A stretch of DNA of 35,349 nt from an uncultured Oscillospiraceae bacterium (GTDB taxonomy: Bacteria; Bacillota; Clostridia; Oscillospirales; Oscillospiraceae), in the NCBI GenBank assembly GCA_910585815.1, contig CAJUFJ010000038.1, forward strand, positions 1-35,349, in the 5' to 3' direction. The position numbers were made by a program, and so were the translations under genes. Shown in pieces: positions 8,099 through 15,968 of this stretch. Numbering within the stretch: position 1 is the stretch's first letter; each line of letters begins with the position of its first letter. Under the pieces are notes generated by a model. The model worked only from the letters and a program-made list of their open reading frames with translations, was not told the DNA's origin and searched no databases.

Positions 8099-8222
8099 CA
8101 AAAAGGCTCCCCCCTTGTGGGGGAGCTGTCGAGCGCAGCGAGACTGAGGGGGTGTTCTGCTCTCCTCCCCCCTCCGTCACGGCTTCGCCGTGCCACCTCC
8201 CCCACAGGGGGGGAGGCTTTTT
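8099..8222. repeat. MITE-like repeat element, copy 2
   Basis: Terminal inverted repeats AAAAGGCTCCCCCC and GGGGGGGAGGCTTTTT enclose a G/C-rich interior with the hairpin ACGGCTTCGCCGT. Read on the minus strand, GGTGGCACGGCGAAGCCGTGACGG matches the core of the copy at 148-309. It lies between two convergent genes and supplies the 3' end of the GIY-YIG gene. Confidence 0.7.
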
Positions 8223-8464
8223 GCGCGCTCAATCAGCCGTTCCTTTTCCGCCCGCCGCAGGCGTTTAATGGCCGCCTCCCGGCGCAGGGCGGCGGATTTG
8301 TCGGGGGCCTGCTCCTGATACACCAGCTCCAGCGGCCCCCTCCCCCGGGTGTACTTGGCCCCCTTCCCCGCCCGGTGGGCGGCCAGGCGGCGGGGGATAT
8401 CATCGGTAATCCCGGTATACAGAGTGCCGTCGCCGCAGCGGAGGATATAGACATACCAGAACAT
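8177..8464 (-). CDS. GIY-YIG domain protein (UPF0213-like)
   Basis: This 95-residue protein is a single GIY-YIG fold of the small UPF0213/YhbQ type, a nuclease-related family of uncertain cellular role, perhaps in DNA repair. The N-terminus FWYVYILRCGDGTLYTGIT contains both halves of the motif (YVYIL and YTGIT), followed by RRLAAHRAGKGAKYTRGRGP and the RREAAIKRL helix. The family-like part ends near IERAKSL. The last 14 or so residues (PPCGGGGTAKP at the end) and the stop codon lie inside the MITE-like repeat, so the natural C-terminus has been replaced. The start at 8464 follows GGGGGG. The catalytic Glu region looks intact, so the protein may still work. Confidence 0.85.
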   Translation of the reverse strand: MFWYVYILRCGDGTLYTGITDDIPRRLAAHRAGKGAKYTRGRGPLELVYQEQAPDKSAALRREAAIKRLRRAEKERLIERAKSLPPCGGGGTAKP

Positions 8465-8552
8465 ACCCCGCCCCCCTTTCCCCTCTATTTTATCACATTG
8501 TGTCTAAATTGGAAACAATTCCTTTTTTATCTCCTCTCCGTGTCCAAACCTG

Positions 8553-8581
8553 TTGCCTTTCTCCCCCGAAGGTGGTACAAT
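8553..8581 (+). promoter_or_regulatory. sigma-A promoter of the trpS operon
   Basis: TTGCCT (8553-8558) and TACAAT (8576-8581) are 17 bp apart. The transcript would begin near 8588. Almost at once it would form an 8-bp hairpin (GAGCGCCG at 8597-8604 with 8609-8616, CCCC loop). There is no room for a T-box. Confidence 0.8.
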
Positions 8582-8638
8582 ACAGTGATATTATATGAGC
8601 GCCGCCCCCGGCGCTCTGGAATAAAGGAGCAACAGCAC

Positions 8639-9637
8639 ATGGACGAGAAAAAGGTAATGCTCTCCGGCATTCAGCCCAGCGGCGACCTGCACCTGGGCAA
8701 CTACCTGGGCGCCATCAAGAACTGGGCCGCCCGGGCCGAGGAGTTTGACTGCTACTATTTCATGGCGGACATGCACACCATCACCGTCCGCCAGACCCCC
8801 GCCGACCTGCGCCGCCGCACCCTGGAGCAGCTGGCCCAGTACATCGCCTGCGGCCTGGACCCGGAGAAAAACACCCTGTTTATCCAGTCCCACGTCCCCC
8901 AGCACGCCGAACTGGGCTGGGTGCTCAACTGCTACACCATGTTCGGCGAGCTCAGCCGCATGACCCAGTTCAAGGACAAGTCCGCCAAGCACAAGGACAA
9001 CATCAACGGCGGCCTGTTCACCTACCCCGCCCTCATGGCGGCGGACATCCTCCTCTACCAGCCCGACTTCGTCCCCGTGGGCGAGGACCAGAAGCAGCAT
9101 GTGGAGCTGACCCGGAACATCGTCCAGCGGTTTAACGGCGTCTACGGCGACGTGTTCAAGATGCCCGAGCCCTACATCCCCAAGACGGGGGCCCGGGTGA
9201 TGGGCCTGACCACCCCGGACAGCAAAATGAGCAAATCCATCCCCGAGGGCTGCGTCTTCCTCATGGAGAAGCCGGAGGACATTCAGCGCAAGTTCAAGCG
9301 GGCCATCACCGACAGCGACACGGAAAATCCCGTCCGCTACGACCCGGCCAACAAGCCCGGGGTGGCCAACCTGATGAACATTTACGCCGCCGTCACCGGC
9401 AGGAGCTTCGACGAGATCGAGGCGGAGTTCGCCGGCCAGGGCTATGGCAAATTCAAGCCCGCTGTGGGCGACGCCGTGGTAGAGACCCTGCGCCCCATCC
9501 GGGAGGAGGCCACCCGAATCCTGGCCGACAAGGCCTATCTGGAGAGCGTATACAAGGCCGGAGCGGAGAAGGCCTCCTACGTGGCCAACAAAACCCTGCG
9601 CAAAGTATATAAAAAGGTGGGCTTTGTGGCCCGTTGA
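8639..9637 (+). CDS. trpS: tryptophan--tRNA ligase
   Basis: This is a class I synthetase that charges tRNA(Trp) from tryptophan and ATP. The 332-residue length is standard. The HIGH-type motif lies in PSGDLHLGNY (residues 13-22) and KMSKS is at 196-200. MADMHTITVRQ and the GEDQKQHVELTR block form the tryptophan pocket region in this family. ATG 8639 follows AAGGAG by nine bases. The frame is open upstream to 8039, through the repeat and the opposite-strand gene; that extension has no homology and is rejected. The next gene starts 27 bases downstream, so trpS probably heads an operon with tagO and mnaA. Confidence 0.97.
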   Translation: MDEKKVMLSGIQPSGDLHLGNYLGAIKNWAARAEEFDCYYFMADMHTITVRQTPADLRRRTLEQLAQYIACGLDPEKNTLFIQSHVPQHAELGWVLNCYTMFGELSRMTQFKDKSAKHKDNINGGLFTYPALMAADILLYQPDFVPVGEDQKQHVELTRNIVQRFNGVYGDVFKMPEPYIPKTGARVMGLTTPDSKMSKSIPEGCVFLMEKPEDIQRKFKRAITDSDTENPVRYDPANKPGVANLMNIYAAVTGRSFDEIEAEFAGQGYGKFKPAVGDAVVETLRPIREEATRILADKAYLESVYKAGAEKASYVANKTLRKVYKKVGFVAR

Positions 9638-9664
9638 TCCAAAGATAACAAAGAGGACTTTACT

Positions 9665-10816
9665 ATGCCAATTCAACTTCCAGCTGTAGGAATGGCTTTG
9701 GCCGCCCTGCTCACTGCCGCCCTGGTGGCCCTGATCTCCACCCCCGTGGTCCGCTCCCTGGCCTTCCGGGTGGGGGCGGTGGACGTCCCCAAGGACAACC
9801 GCCGGATGCACAACCACCCCATCCCCCGCATGGGAGGGCTGGCCATCTTTTTCGGCTTCATTCTCAGCGTGCTGATCTTCGTCCCACTCACCTCCGAGCT
9901 GCGGGGGATGCTGCTGGGCGGCGTCGTTATTGTCATCCTGGGCATTCTGGACGATATCTTTGCCCTGCCCGCCCTGCCCAAGTTCTTTGTCCAGATCGGG
10001 GCCGCCCTCATTGCCGTCCTCCACGGCAACCGCATCGAATTTCTCTCCAACCCCAACATCTTCAGCAGCGAGTCCTACTGGGAGCTGGGCTGGCTGGCCA
10101 TCCCCATTACGGTGCTGTGGATCGTGGGCATCACCAACGCCGTCAACCTCATTGACGGGCTGGACGGCCTGGCCTGCGGGGTGTCTACCATCAGCTCCAT
10201 GACCCTGCTTGTGATTGCCCTCGTCATGGAAGAACCCGACGTGGCCCTGCTTATGGGGGCCCTGTCCGGGGCCTGCATCGGCTTTCTGCCCTACAACCTG
10301 AACCCCGCCAAGATTTTTATGGGAGACACCGGCTCCACCTTCCTGGGCTTTGTGCTGGCGGTGGTGTCCATTCAGGGGCTGTTTAAGTTCTACACCATCA
10401 TCTCCTTTGCCGTCCCCTTCCTTATGCTGGGCCTGCCCATCTTCGACACCTGCTTTGCCATTCTCCGCCGGGTGTCCCACGGCCAGTCCCCCATGGCCCC
10501 CGACCGGGGCCATATCCACCACCGGCTGATTGACATGGGCTTTACTCAGAAGCAGGCGGTGGCGGTGCTCTATATCATCAGCGCCATTCTGGGCCTGTCC
10601 GCCGTGGTGCTCACCACCATCGGCGTGGTGCGGGCCATGCTGTTCCTGCTGGCCCTGTGCGCTGCCGGCGCCGTGGCAGGCAAGCTCTATCTGGACCGGA
10701 CCGGCGGCGGCGACCCCTCCCCCTCCTCCGGGGGCAGCCGGGTAGCCAAGCCCCGGCAGAGCCACCCCATGGAGAGCGGAAACTACTTCGGTGAGGAGGA
10801 CCAGTCTGACAAATGA
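9665..10816 (+). CDS. tagO: undecaprenyl-phosphate GlcNAc-1-phosphate transferase (TagO/WecA type)
   Basis: This is a 383-residue integral membrane enzyme of the MraY/WecA/TagO superfamily. It moves GlcNAc-1-phosphate (or a related sugar) from UDP-sugar to undecaprenyl phosphate, the first membrane step of wall teichoic acid or other surface-polymer synthesis. About ten hydrophobic segments are visible. Diagnostic motifs are DD at 96-97, NLIDGLDGLA at 161-170 and NPAKIFMGDTGS (Asp221), plus the cytoplasmic GHIHHRL loop (His283-His286) that separates WecA/TagO from MraY. The C-terminal 35 residues are a polar tail rich in Gly, Ser and Pro. ATG 9665 follows AAGAGGAC. Its stop overlaps the start of the epimerase gene, so the two are translationally coupled. 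Confidence 0.93.
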   Translation: MPIQLPAVGMALAALLTAALVALISTPVVRSLAFRVGAVDVPKDNRRMHNHPIPRMGGLAIFFGFILSVLIFVPLTSELRGMLLGGVVIVILGILDDIFALPALPKFFVQIGAALIAVLHGNRIEFLSNPNIFSSESYWELGWLAIPITVLWIVGITNAVNLIDGLDGLACGVSTISSMTLLVIALVMEEPDVALLMGALSGACIGFLPYNLNPAKIFMGDTGSTFLGFVLAVVSIQGLFKFYTIISFAVPFLMLGLPIFDTCFAILRRVSHGQSPMAPDRGHIHHRLIDMGFTQKQAVAVLYIISAILGLSAVVLTTIGVVRAMLFLLALCAAGAVAGKLYLDRTGGGDPSPSSGGSRVAKPRQSHPMESGNYFGEEDQSDK

Positions 10817-11961
10817 AAACCATCAAGGTAATGACCGTCTTCGGCACCCGGCCGGAGGCCATCAAAATGGCCCCCCTGGCCCTGGAGCTGGCCCGGCGGC
10901 CCGAATTTGAGGCCGTCTGCTGCGTCACCGCCCAGCACCGGGAGATGCTGGACTCAGTACTGAATATTTTTTCCCTGAAACCCGACTACGACCTGAATAT
11001 CATGGAGCCCCGGCAGACCCTGTCCACCATCACCGCCAAGTGCCTCAATGGCATGGACCGGGTGCTGGAGGAGGCCCGGCCCGACCTTGTGCTGGTCCAC
11101 GGCGACACCTCCACCACCTTTGCCGGGGCGCTGGCCGCCTTCTACCACCAGATCCCCGTGGGCCACGTGGAGGCCGGGCTGCGCACCTATGACAAGTGGT
11201 CCCCCTTCCCCGAGGAGGTCAACCGGAAGCTGGTGGGCTCCATTGCCGACCTCCACTTCTGCCCCACCCCCGCCAACCGGGACAACCTGGCCCGGGAGAA
11301 CATCGTCAAAGGGGTCTTTTTGACGGGCAACACCGTGATTGACGCCCTCCAGACCACCGTTGTAGAGGATTTCACCTTTGGCTCGGAGATTCTGAACCGG
11401 CTTGATTATGGCAATCGGAAGGTGATCCTCGTCACCTGCCACCGGCGGGAGAATTACGGCCAGCCCATGACCAACATCATGACCGCCCTGCGCCGCCTGG
11501 CCGACGCCTTCCCGGAGGCGGAGCTGGTCTACCCCGTCCATCTCTCCCCCGTGGTTCAGGAGGCGGCCCACAAATATCTGGACAACCACCCCCGCATCCA
11601 CCTGATTGCCCCGCTGGACGTGCGGGAGATGCACAACCTTATGGCCCGGTGCCACCTGGTGATGACCGACTCGGGCGGCCTCCAGGAGGAGGCCCCCGCC
11701 CTGGGCAAGCCGGTGCTTGTTCTGCGGAAGGAGACCGAGCGGCCCGAGGCGGTGGAGGCGGGCACCGTCCGCCTGGCCGGCGTGGAGGAGGAGGCCATCT
11801 TCCAGATGGCCGTCCAGCTGCTGTCCGACCGGAACGAATACGAAAAAATGGCCCACGCCGCCAACCCCTACGGGGATGGCCGGGCCTGCCGCCGCATCGC
11901 CGACGCCGTTGCCTGGCACTTCGGCCTGCGGGATACGCCGCCGGAGGCCTTCGGAGGGTAA
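10813..11961 (+). CDS. mnaA: UDP-N-acetylglucosamine 2-epimerase (non-hydrolysing)
   Basis: The protein interconverts UDP-GlcNAc and UDP-ManNAc, which is the donor for the ManNAc residue of teichoic acid linkage units and other surface glycans. The 382-residue length fits the family. Motifs seen: FGTRPEAIKMAPL at residues 10-22, VHGDTSTTFAG near 95-105, GHVEAGLRT near 118-125, PFPEEVNR at 131-138, TCHRRENYG, and DSGGLQEEAPALGKPVLVLR near the C-terminus. Its ATG overlaps the stop of tagO by four bases (ATGA). The pairing of tagO with mnaA strongly suggests that a GlcNAc-ManNAc lipid-linked disaccharide is made here. No glycosyltransferase of the TagA type is present in the window. Confidence 0.95.
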   Translation: MKTIKVMTVFGTRPEAIKMAPLALELARRPEFEAVCCVTAQHREMLDSVLNIFSLKPDYDLNIMEPRQTLSTITAKCLNGMDRVLEEARPDLVLVHGDTSTTFAGALAAFYHQIPVGHVEAGLRTYDKWSPFPEEVNRKLVGSIADLHFCPTPANRDNLARENIVKGVFLTGNTVIDALQTTVVEDFTFGSEILNRLDYGNRKVILVTCHRRENYGQPMTNIMTALRRLADAFPEAELVYPVHLSPVVQEAAHKYLDNHPRIHLIAPLDVREMHNLMARCHLVMTDSGGLQEEAPALGKPVLVLRKETERPEAVEAGTVRLAGVEEEAIFQMAVQLLSDRNEYEKMAHAANPYGDGRACRRIADAVAWHFGLRDTPPEAFGG

Positions 11962-11965
11962 TGTT

Positions 11966-12727
11966 TTGGAGCAGAAAAACCGACTTGTCATTGTTGTCGC
12001 CATTGTGGCCCTCATTGTGGGGGCCATCTTTGCCAGCTTTGGCCGGGTCCTCTTTGCCGCCCATACGCCGGAGGTGATCCTCCCCTCCGGCAGCGCCGGA
12101 GCCGGGGACCTGCCCGGCTCCGTCAGTCAGGAGCAGAACTACCAGCGGGTGGAGGTCACCACCGATACCGTGCAGGGAGTGGTTGCCACCCTGGTCCGGC
12201 CCTCCAGCTACTACCGGACGCTGAGTGTGGAGACCTTCTGGCCTGGCGGCTCCTCCGCCGCCCAGGTCCAGGTGTGGGCCGACGGCGGCTGGACCCACAG
12301 CGTCCAGACCCAGCCCTCCGGGGTGGTCCGCCACGACCTCACCGGCCAGGACACCCTCTACTACTGGTACGACGGCGCGCAGCAGTATCAGACCGCCCCG
12401 GCGGATGAAAAGTCCTCCGACCTGGCCCAGCATATCCCCACCTATGAGACGGTGCTGGAGCTGAACCCCGAGGAGATTACCGGCGCCGGCTATGAGCTGC
12501 GGGGGGACGTCCCCTGCATCCTGATTACCGTCCAGCGGACCGGCTCCCCCTCTCTCCAGCGGTTCTGGGTCAGCGTGGACAACGGCCTTCTGGTCTCTGC
12601 CGAGATGGAGGAGGAGGAACAGCTGGTCTACCGCATGACGGCCTACTCCCCCGTCCAGTCCCCCTGCCCCGCCGACGCTAAATTTTCCCTGCCCGACGGG
12701 GAGATCCTGCATACGGTGGGGGAATAA
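11966..12727 (+). CDS. membrane-anchored extracytoplasmic protein, unknown function
   Basis: This encodes a 253-residue protein with a single N-terminal hydrophobic segment (about residues 7-29, preceded by KNR) that would anchor it in the membrane with the rest outside. It has no lipobox Cys. The soluble part alternates short beta-like stretches with Ser/Thr/Gln-rich turns, and could be a LolA/LppX-like half-barrel, but this is only an impression. The TTG start is chosen because GGAGGG lies seven bases upstream, and the frame has no better start after the mnaA stop four bases away. Position at the end of trpS-tagO-mnaA suggests cotranscription and perhaps an envelope role. A hairpin follows. 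Confidence 0.65.
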   Translation: MEQKNRLVIVVAIVALIVGAIFASFGRVLFAAHTPEVILPSGSAGAGDLPGSVSQEQNYQRVEVTTDTVQGVVATLVRPSSYYRTLSVETFWPGGSSAAQVQVWADGGWTHSVQTQPSGVVRHDLTGQDTLYYWYDGAQQYQTAPADEKSSDLAQHIPTYETVLELNPEEITGAGYELRGDVPCILITVQRTGSPSLQRFWVSVDNGLLVSAEMEEEEQLVYRMTAYSPVQSPCPADAKFSLPDGEILHTVGE

Positions 12728-12732
12728 TACAC

Positions 12733-12754
12733 GGGGCGGCACAGCGGCCGCCCC
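12733..12754. terminator. bidirectional hairpin between convergent genes
   Basis: GGGGCGGC (12733-12740) pairs with GCCGCCCC (12747-12754) around a six-base loop. Together with the following TAC it resembles a shortened copy of the GTAGGGGCGGC repeat at 6251-6322. It separates two convergent genes and overlaps the stop codon of the minus-strand one. No U-tract is present, so termination is inferred from position. Confidence 0.5.
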
Positions 12755-13083
12755 TACTCCTCCCCCAGCCCCATAAAGAGAACCAGACCCAGCGCAATCA
12801 CCAGCTCCAGGTCGTCCCCTTCCACCAGTAAGTACAGCATAATAAGCAGCAAAAGGATGTCTCCGGCGTCCACATTGTCCAGGTGGAGGGCTTTCAGCAG
12901 GCCGGACAGCCCGCCCCCCTCCGAGCCCTTGAACAGGCGGCTCAGCCCCTCCTTTCCCGCCAGGAAATCGGGCAGGCGAAGGGCCTGGGGGCGGCGTGGG
13001 CCGGGGTCCGGGCCGTGGGGGCGGGGCGGCTCCCTCTGGACGGGGGCGTAGGCGGTATCCTCCGGGATATAGCGGTTATACAC
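12754..13083 (-). CDS. small membrane-type protein, third gene of a conserved unknown set
   Basis: This 109-residue protein has a Pro/Arg-rich N-terminal half. The C-terminal half contains two hydrophobic stretches split by an acidic turn (GDILLLLIMLYLLVEGDDLELVIALGLVLFMG). I recall similar tails in unnamed small proteins of Clostridia but cannot give a function. It starts with GTG at 13083, inside the end of the preceding gene (eight-base overlap), with GGAGG six to ten bases upstream, so translation is coupled. Its TAG stop lies in the repeat-like hairpin at 12733-12756. Confidence 0.65.
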   Translation of the reverse strand: MYNRYIPEDTAYAPVQREPPRPHGPDPGPRRPQALRLPDFLAGKEGLSRLFKGSEGGGLSGLLKALHLDNVDAGDILLLLIMLYLLVEGDDLELVIALGLVLFMGLGEE

Positions 13084-13495
13084 GCTCCCCCTCCTTTCCC
13101 CCCAGGGCGCTCAGGGCCACCCGCACCAGCCTGGTCATCCGGGCGACCCGCAGGGCCCGGTCCAGCCGGGCCTGCTTTTCCTCCCGCAGGAAGGGCCGCA
13201 GGGCGTTGAGCAGGGCGGCGTTCCGGTCCTCGGTGCTCTGGACCTGACGGATGACGTCCATCCCCACCTGAATCATCTGGGGGTCGATCTGCCCCATCAG
13301 GGCGGCCAGGTCGGGCGCCGGCGGGGCGGACGCCTCCCCGGTGGGCACATACGCAGCCTCTCCCGGCTCCTCCGGGGCGGGGGACGCCTCCCCGGCCGGC
13401 TGTTCTCCAGACAGGGAGCGGGCCAGGGCCATGATCTGGTTCATGGCCGCCTGATTGCCCAGGATGCTGTTCAGTTTGTCCTCAAACTCCGCCAC
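13076..13495 (-). CDS. hypothetical protein, second gene of a conserved unknown set
   Basis: This encodes a 139-residue soluble protein. Residues 1-30 are helical (EDKLNSILGNQAAMNQIMALARSL). A low-complexity Ala/Pro/Glu/Gly linker follows to about residue 78, then a basic helical C-terminus (LNALRPFLREEKQARLDRALRVARMTRLVRVAL). The pattern (short helical head, flexible linker, arginine-rich tail) recurs in unnamed Clostridia proteins next to a small membrane protein like the one after it (recollection). The GTG start at 13495 follows AGGGGG. The two genes overlap. Function is unknown; the basic tail could contact nucleic acid or membrane. Confidence 0.65.
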   Translation of the reverse strand: MAEFEDKLNSILGNQAAMNQIMALARSLSGEQPAGEASPAPEEPGEAAYVPTGEASAPPAPDLAALMGQIDPQMIQVGMDVIRQVQSTEDRNAALLNALRPFLREEKQARLDRALRVARMTRLVRVALSALGGKEGERV

Positions 13496-13584
13496 AGTGC
13501 GTTCCCCCTGTCTCTATCCTGCCGCCTCACAGCTCAGGGCGGTCCGGCCCTCTGGCAAATGACCGCCCCCGCTCCGCGCAGCTC

Positions 13585-13821
13585 CTACAGCCCCGCCTGT
13601 CTGGCCTGGCTGTTGATACGGTCCACCAGCTCGGCCCCCTCTTTGCTGTGCATCAGCTGATCCATCATGGCCATCAGCTGCGCCGGGTCCCCCGCCGCTG
13701 CCTGCTGGGCTGCCTGCTTCACCTGGCCGCTCTGCTTTTGCAGCAGCTCCATCAGCTTCTGGGCGTCACTGGTCCTGGCCAGCCGGGTAATGGCATCCCG
13801 ATTCTTTTCTGAAAATTCCAT
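13585..13821 (-). CDS. small helical protein, first gene of a conserved unknown set
   Basis: This 78-residue, almost entirely helical protein is rich in Gln, Ala and Met (KLMELLQKQSGQVKQAAQQAAAGD, QLMAMMDQLMHSKEG). It has no membrane segment. ATG 13821 has GGAGG nine bases upstream. It lies 89 bases before the second gene and points the same way, so the three are likely one transcript. The upstream region has a TATACT-like box about 40 bases before the start, but its -35 is poor, so a sporulation-type or other alternative sigma factor is possible. Function is unknown. Confidence 0.65.
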   Translation of the reverse strand: MEFSEKNRDAITRLARTSDAQKLMELLQKQSGQVKQAAQQAAAGDPAQLMAMMDQLMHSKEGAELVDRINSQARQAGL

Positions 13822-13885
13822 AGTCGATTCCTCCCACTGCGTTGACTATTCCAGTATATGCGAAGAAAGGTCCAGGTGACACTCT

Positions 13886-14344
13886 TTGAAAATTTTAGTC
13901 TTTTCCGACTCCCACCGCTCCCTGTCCGGGATGTATGCCGCCATCGACCTCCACCAGCCCCAGCAGGTGATCCACCTGGGAGACGTGATGGACGACGCCG
14001 AGGAGGTGGCCGGGCACTACCCCGCGCTGCCCTTCTGCCTGGTTCCGGGCAACTGCGATGGCTGGGGGGTGGCCGTCCCGGTGAAAAAACAGATCACTCT
14101 GGGGGGCAGGTCTATCCTTCTGTCCCACGGGCACCGCTGGGGCGTGAAAAGCGGCTACGATGCCGCCATCGCCGACGCCCGGGCCGCGGGGGCAGATATC
14201 CTTCTGTTCGGACATACCCACATTCCCCTGTGCCGTCAGCTGGAGGACGGCCTTTGGATGATGAACCCCGGCCCCGCCCGCTCCAGCTACGGGCTGATTG
14301 AGATTACCGACGGGACTGTCGCCTGCTCCCTCCACCAGCCGTAG
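13886..14344 (+). CDS. YfcE/MJ0936-type metallophosphoesterase
   Basis: This is a 152-residue calcineurin-like phosphoesterase of the small YfcE/MJ0936 group, which hydrolyses phosphodiesters with two metal ions. Metal-site residues are in place: Asp8 and His10 (FSDSH), Asp33 (HLGDVMDD), Asn56 (PGNCD), His81 (LLSHGHR), and His110 with His112 (GHTH). The protein is cytoplasmic. The in-vivo substrate is unknown. The TTG start at 13886 is used because it begins the KILVFSDSH strand directly, with AGGTGA eight bases upstream. It precedes cardiolipin synthase by 50 bases and is probably cotranscribed with it. Confidence 0.92.
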   Translation: MKILVFSDSHRSLSGMYAAIDLHQPQQVIHLGDVMDDAEEVAGHYPALPFCLVPGNCDGWGVAVPVKKQITLGGRSILLSHGHRWGVKSGYDAAIADARAAGADILLFGHTHIPLCRQLEDGLWMMNPGPARSSYGLIEITDGTVACSLHQP

Positions 14345-14394
14345 GGCAGGCTCCCTCCTCCCACCGCGCCTTTATGCAAAGAAGGTGACTTACC

Positions 14395-15918
14395 GTGAAA
14401 AAGCTTCTGTATATCCTGCTCCACCGCTCGGTGTTTGTGACGCTGGCCCTGCTGGCCCAGATTGCCGCGCTGGCCGTTGTGGTGGTCTCCTTCTCTGCCA
14501 CGGAGGTCTTCTACTGGTGCTGCATCGCCCTCAGCGTGGCCGCCGCCGTCGCCATTGTGGGCAGCCGGATGGACCCCGGCTATAAAATAGCCTGGCTCCT
14601 GCTCATCCTGCCCTTCCCCATCTTCGGCGGGGTTTTCTACCTGATGGTTGGGGGCGGCTACGTTCCCGAGCGCACCCGGAAGCGGATGAAGGGCATGCTG
14701 GAAAAGTCCTTTTTTACCCTGAAGGAGGACTTCAAGTCCGACGACCTCCTCCCCCTGGGGGGCGATGCCGCCGGCCAGGCCAGCTATCTGGAGCGCCGGG
14801 CCGCCTGTCCCGCCTACACCAACACGGAGACCGAGTACTTCCCCCTGGGAGACGAGGCCTTTCCCCGGATGCTGGAGGAGCTGGAGAAAGCGGAAAAGTA
14901 TATCTTTCTGGAGTACTTCATCATCCAGCCCGGGGTCTTCTGGGACAGCATCCTTTCCATTCTGGAGCGGAAGGCCGCCCAGGGCGTGGAGGTCCGGGTG
15001 CTGTATGACGACTTCGGCTGTATGTTCACCCTCCCCCGGGACTACAATGAGACCCTCATGCAAAAGGGAATCCAGTGCCGGGTGTTCAACCGGCTGATGC
15101 CGGTGATGTCCCTGCGGCTGAACAACCGGGACCACCGGAAGCTGCTCATTATCGACGGCAGGACCGGCTTTACCGGCGGCATCAACCTGGCCGACGAGTA
15201 TATCAACGTTCGGGCGCGGTTCGGCCACTGGAAGGACAGCGCCATCCTGCTGGAGGGGGACGCCGTCTGGTCCATGACGGTGATGTTCCTCACCATGTGG
15301 GACAACATTGCCAACTGGGACGAAAATTTTGAATATTTCCGTCCCCCCGCCGCCCCCGTGCGGCCCTGGACGGGCTACGTTCAGCCCTACACCGACACCC
15401 CCCTGGACCGGGAGGCGGTGGGCCAGGCGGTCTATCTGAACATGATCGCCAAGGCCAAGAACTATATCTATATCACCACCCCCTACCTGGTCATCGACAC
15501 GGCCACCAACACCGCCCTGTGCAACGCCGCCAAATCCGGGGTGGATGTGCGGATTATCACCCCACACATTCCGGATAAGCGGTATGTCTTTGAGGTCACC
15601 CGGGCCCATTACCCGCCCCTGCTGGAGGCGGGGGTGCAGATATACGAGTACACCCCCGGCTTTATCCACGCCAAAAACTTTGTGGTGGACGACCGCTTTG
15701 CCACCATCGGCACCGTCAACCTGGATTACCGCAGCCTGTTTCTCCACTTCGAGGACGGCGTCTGGCTGTGCGAAGCCCCCTGCATCCGGGATATCCGCAA
15801 GGACTTTGAGCGGACCCTGGCAGATTCCCAGCCCTGCTCCCTGCGGCAGTTCAAGCACCTGAATATCCTTCTCCAGCTCTACCGCAGCATCCTGCGGGTT
15901 TTTGCGCCGCTGATGTAG
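14395..15918 (+). CDS. cls: cardiolipin synthase
   Basis: The enzyme condenses two phosphatidylglycerols into cardiolipin and glycerol at the inner face of the membrane. The 507-residue protein has two or three N-terminal membrane segments (about residues 1-80) and then two phospholipase-D domains. The first HKD motif is His247-Lys249-Asp254 (DHRKLLIID) and the second is His425-Lys427-Asp432 (IHAKNFVVD). Length matches bacterial ClsA-type enzymes (about 480-510). The GTG start follows GAAGGTGA. The nearest downstream gene (TIR protein) has very different base composition and probably its own signals, so the operon likely ends here, although no terminator is visible after the stop. Confidence 0.95.
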   Translation: MKKLLYILLHRSVFVTLALLAQIAALAVVVVSFSATEVFYWCCIALSVAAAVAIVGSRMDPGYKIAWLLLILPFPIFGGVFYLMVGGGYVPERTRKRMKGMLEKSFFTLKEDFKSDDLLPLGGDAAGQASYLERRAACPAYTNTETEYFPLGDEAFPRMLEELEKAEKYIFLEYFIIQPGVFWDSILSILERKAAQGVEVRVLYDDFGCMFTLPRDYNETLMQKGIQCRVFNRLMPVMSLRLNNRDHRKLLIIDGRTGFTGGINLADEYINVRARFGHWKDSAILLEGDAVWSMTVMFLTMWDNIANWDENFEYFRPPAAPVRPWTGYVQPYTDTPLDREAVGQAVYLNMIAKAKNYIYITTPYLVIDTATNTALCNAAKSGVDVRIITPHIPDKRYVFEVTRAHYPPLLEAGVQIYEYTPGFIHAKNFVVDDRFATIGTVNLDYRSLFLHFEDGVWLCEAPCIRDIRKDFERTLADSQPCSLRQFKHLNILLQLYRSILRVFAPLM

Positions 15919-15968
15919 ATTGCTATGTTTAGCTATCACTTTAGAAATAGAAATGTGAGGGAAACAAT

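Noticed and set aside
8039..8638. N-terminal extension of trpS by 200 residues
   Set aside because: It crosses a terminator, the repeat element and the opposite-strand GIY-YIG gene. The real start follows a promoter and AAGGAG.
8465..8640. T-box riboswitch before trpS (and likewise before gltX)
   Set aside because: The leaders are too short, and there is no conserved T-box sequence or antiterminator. Only a small hairpin is seen before trpS.
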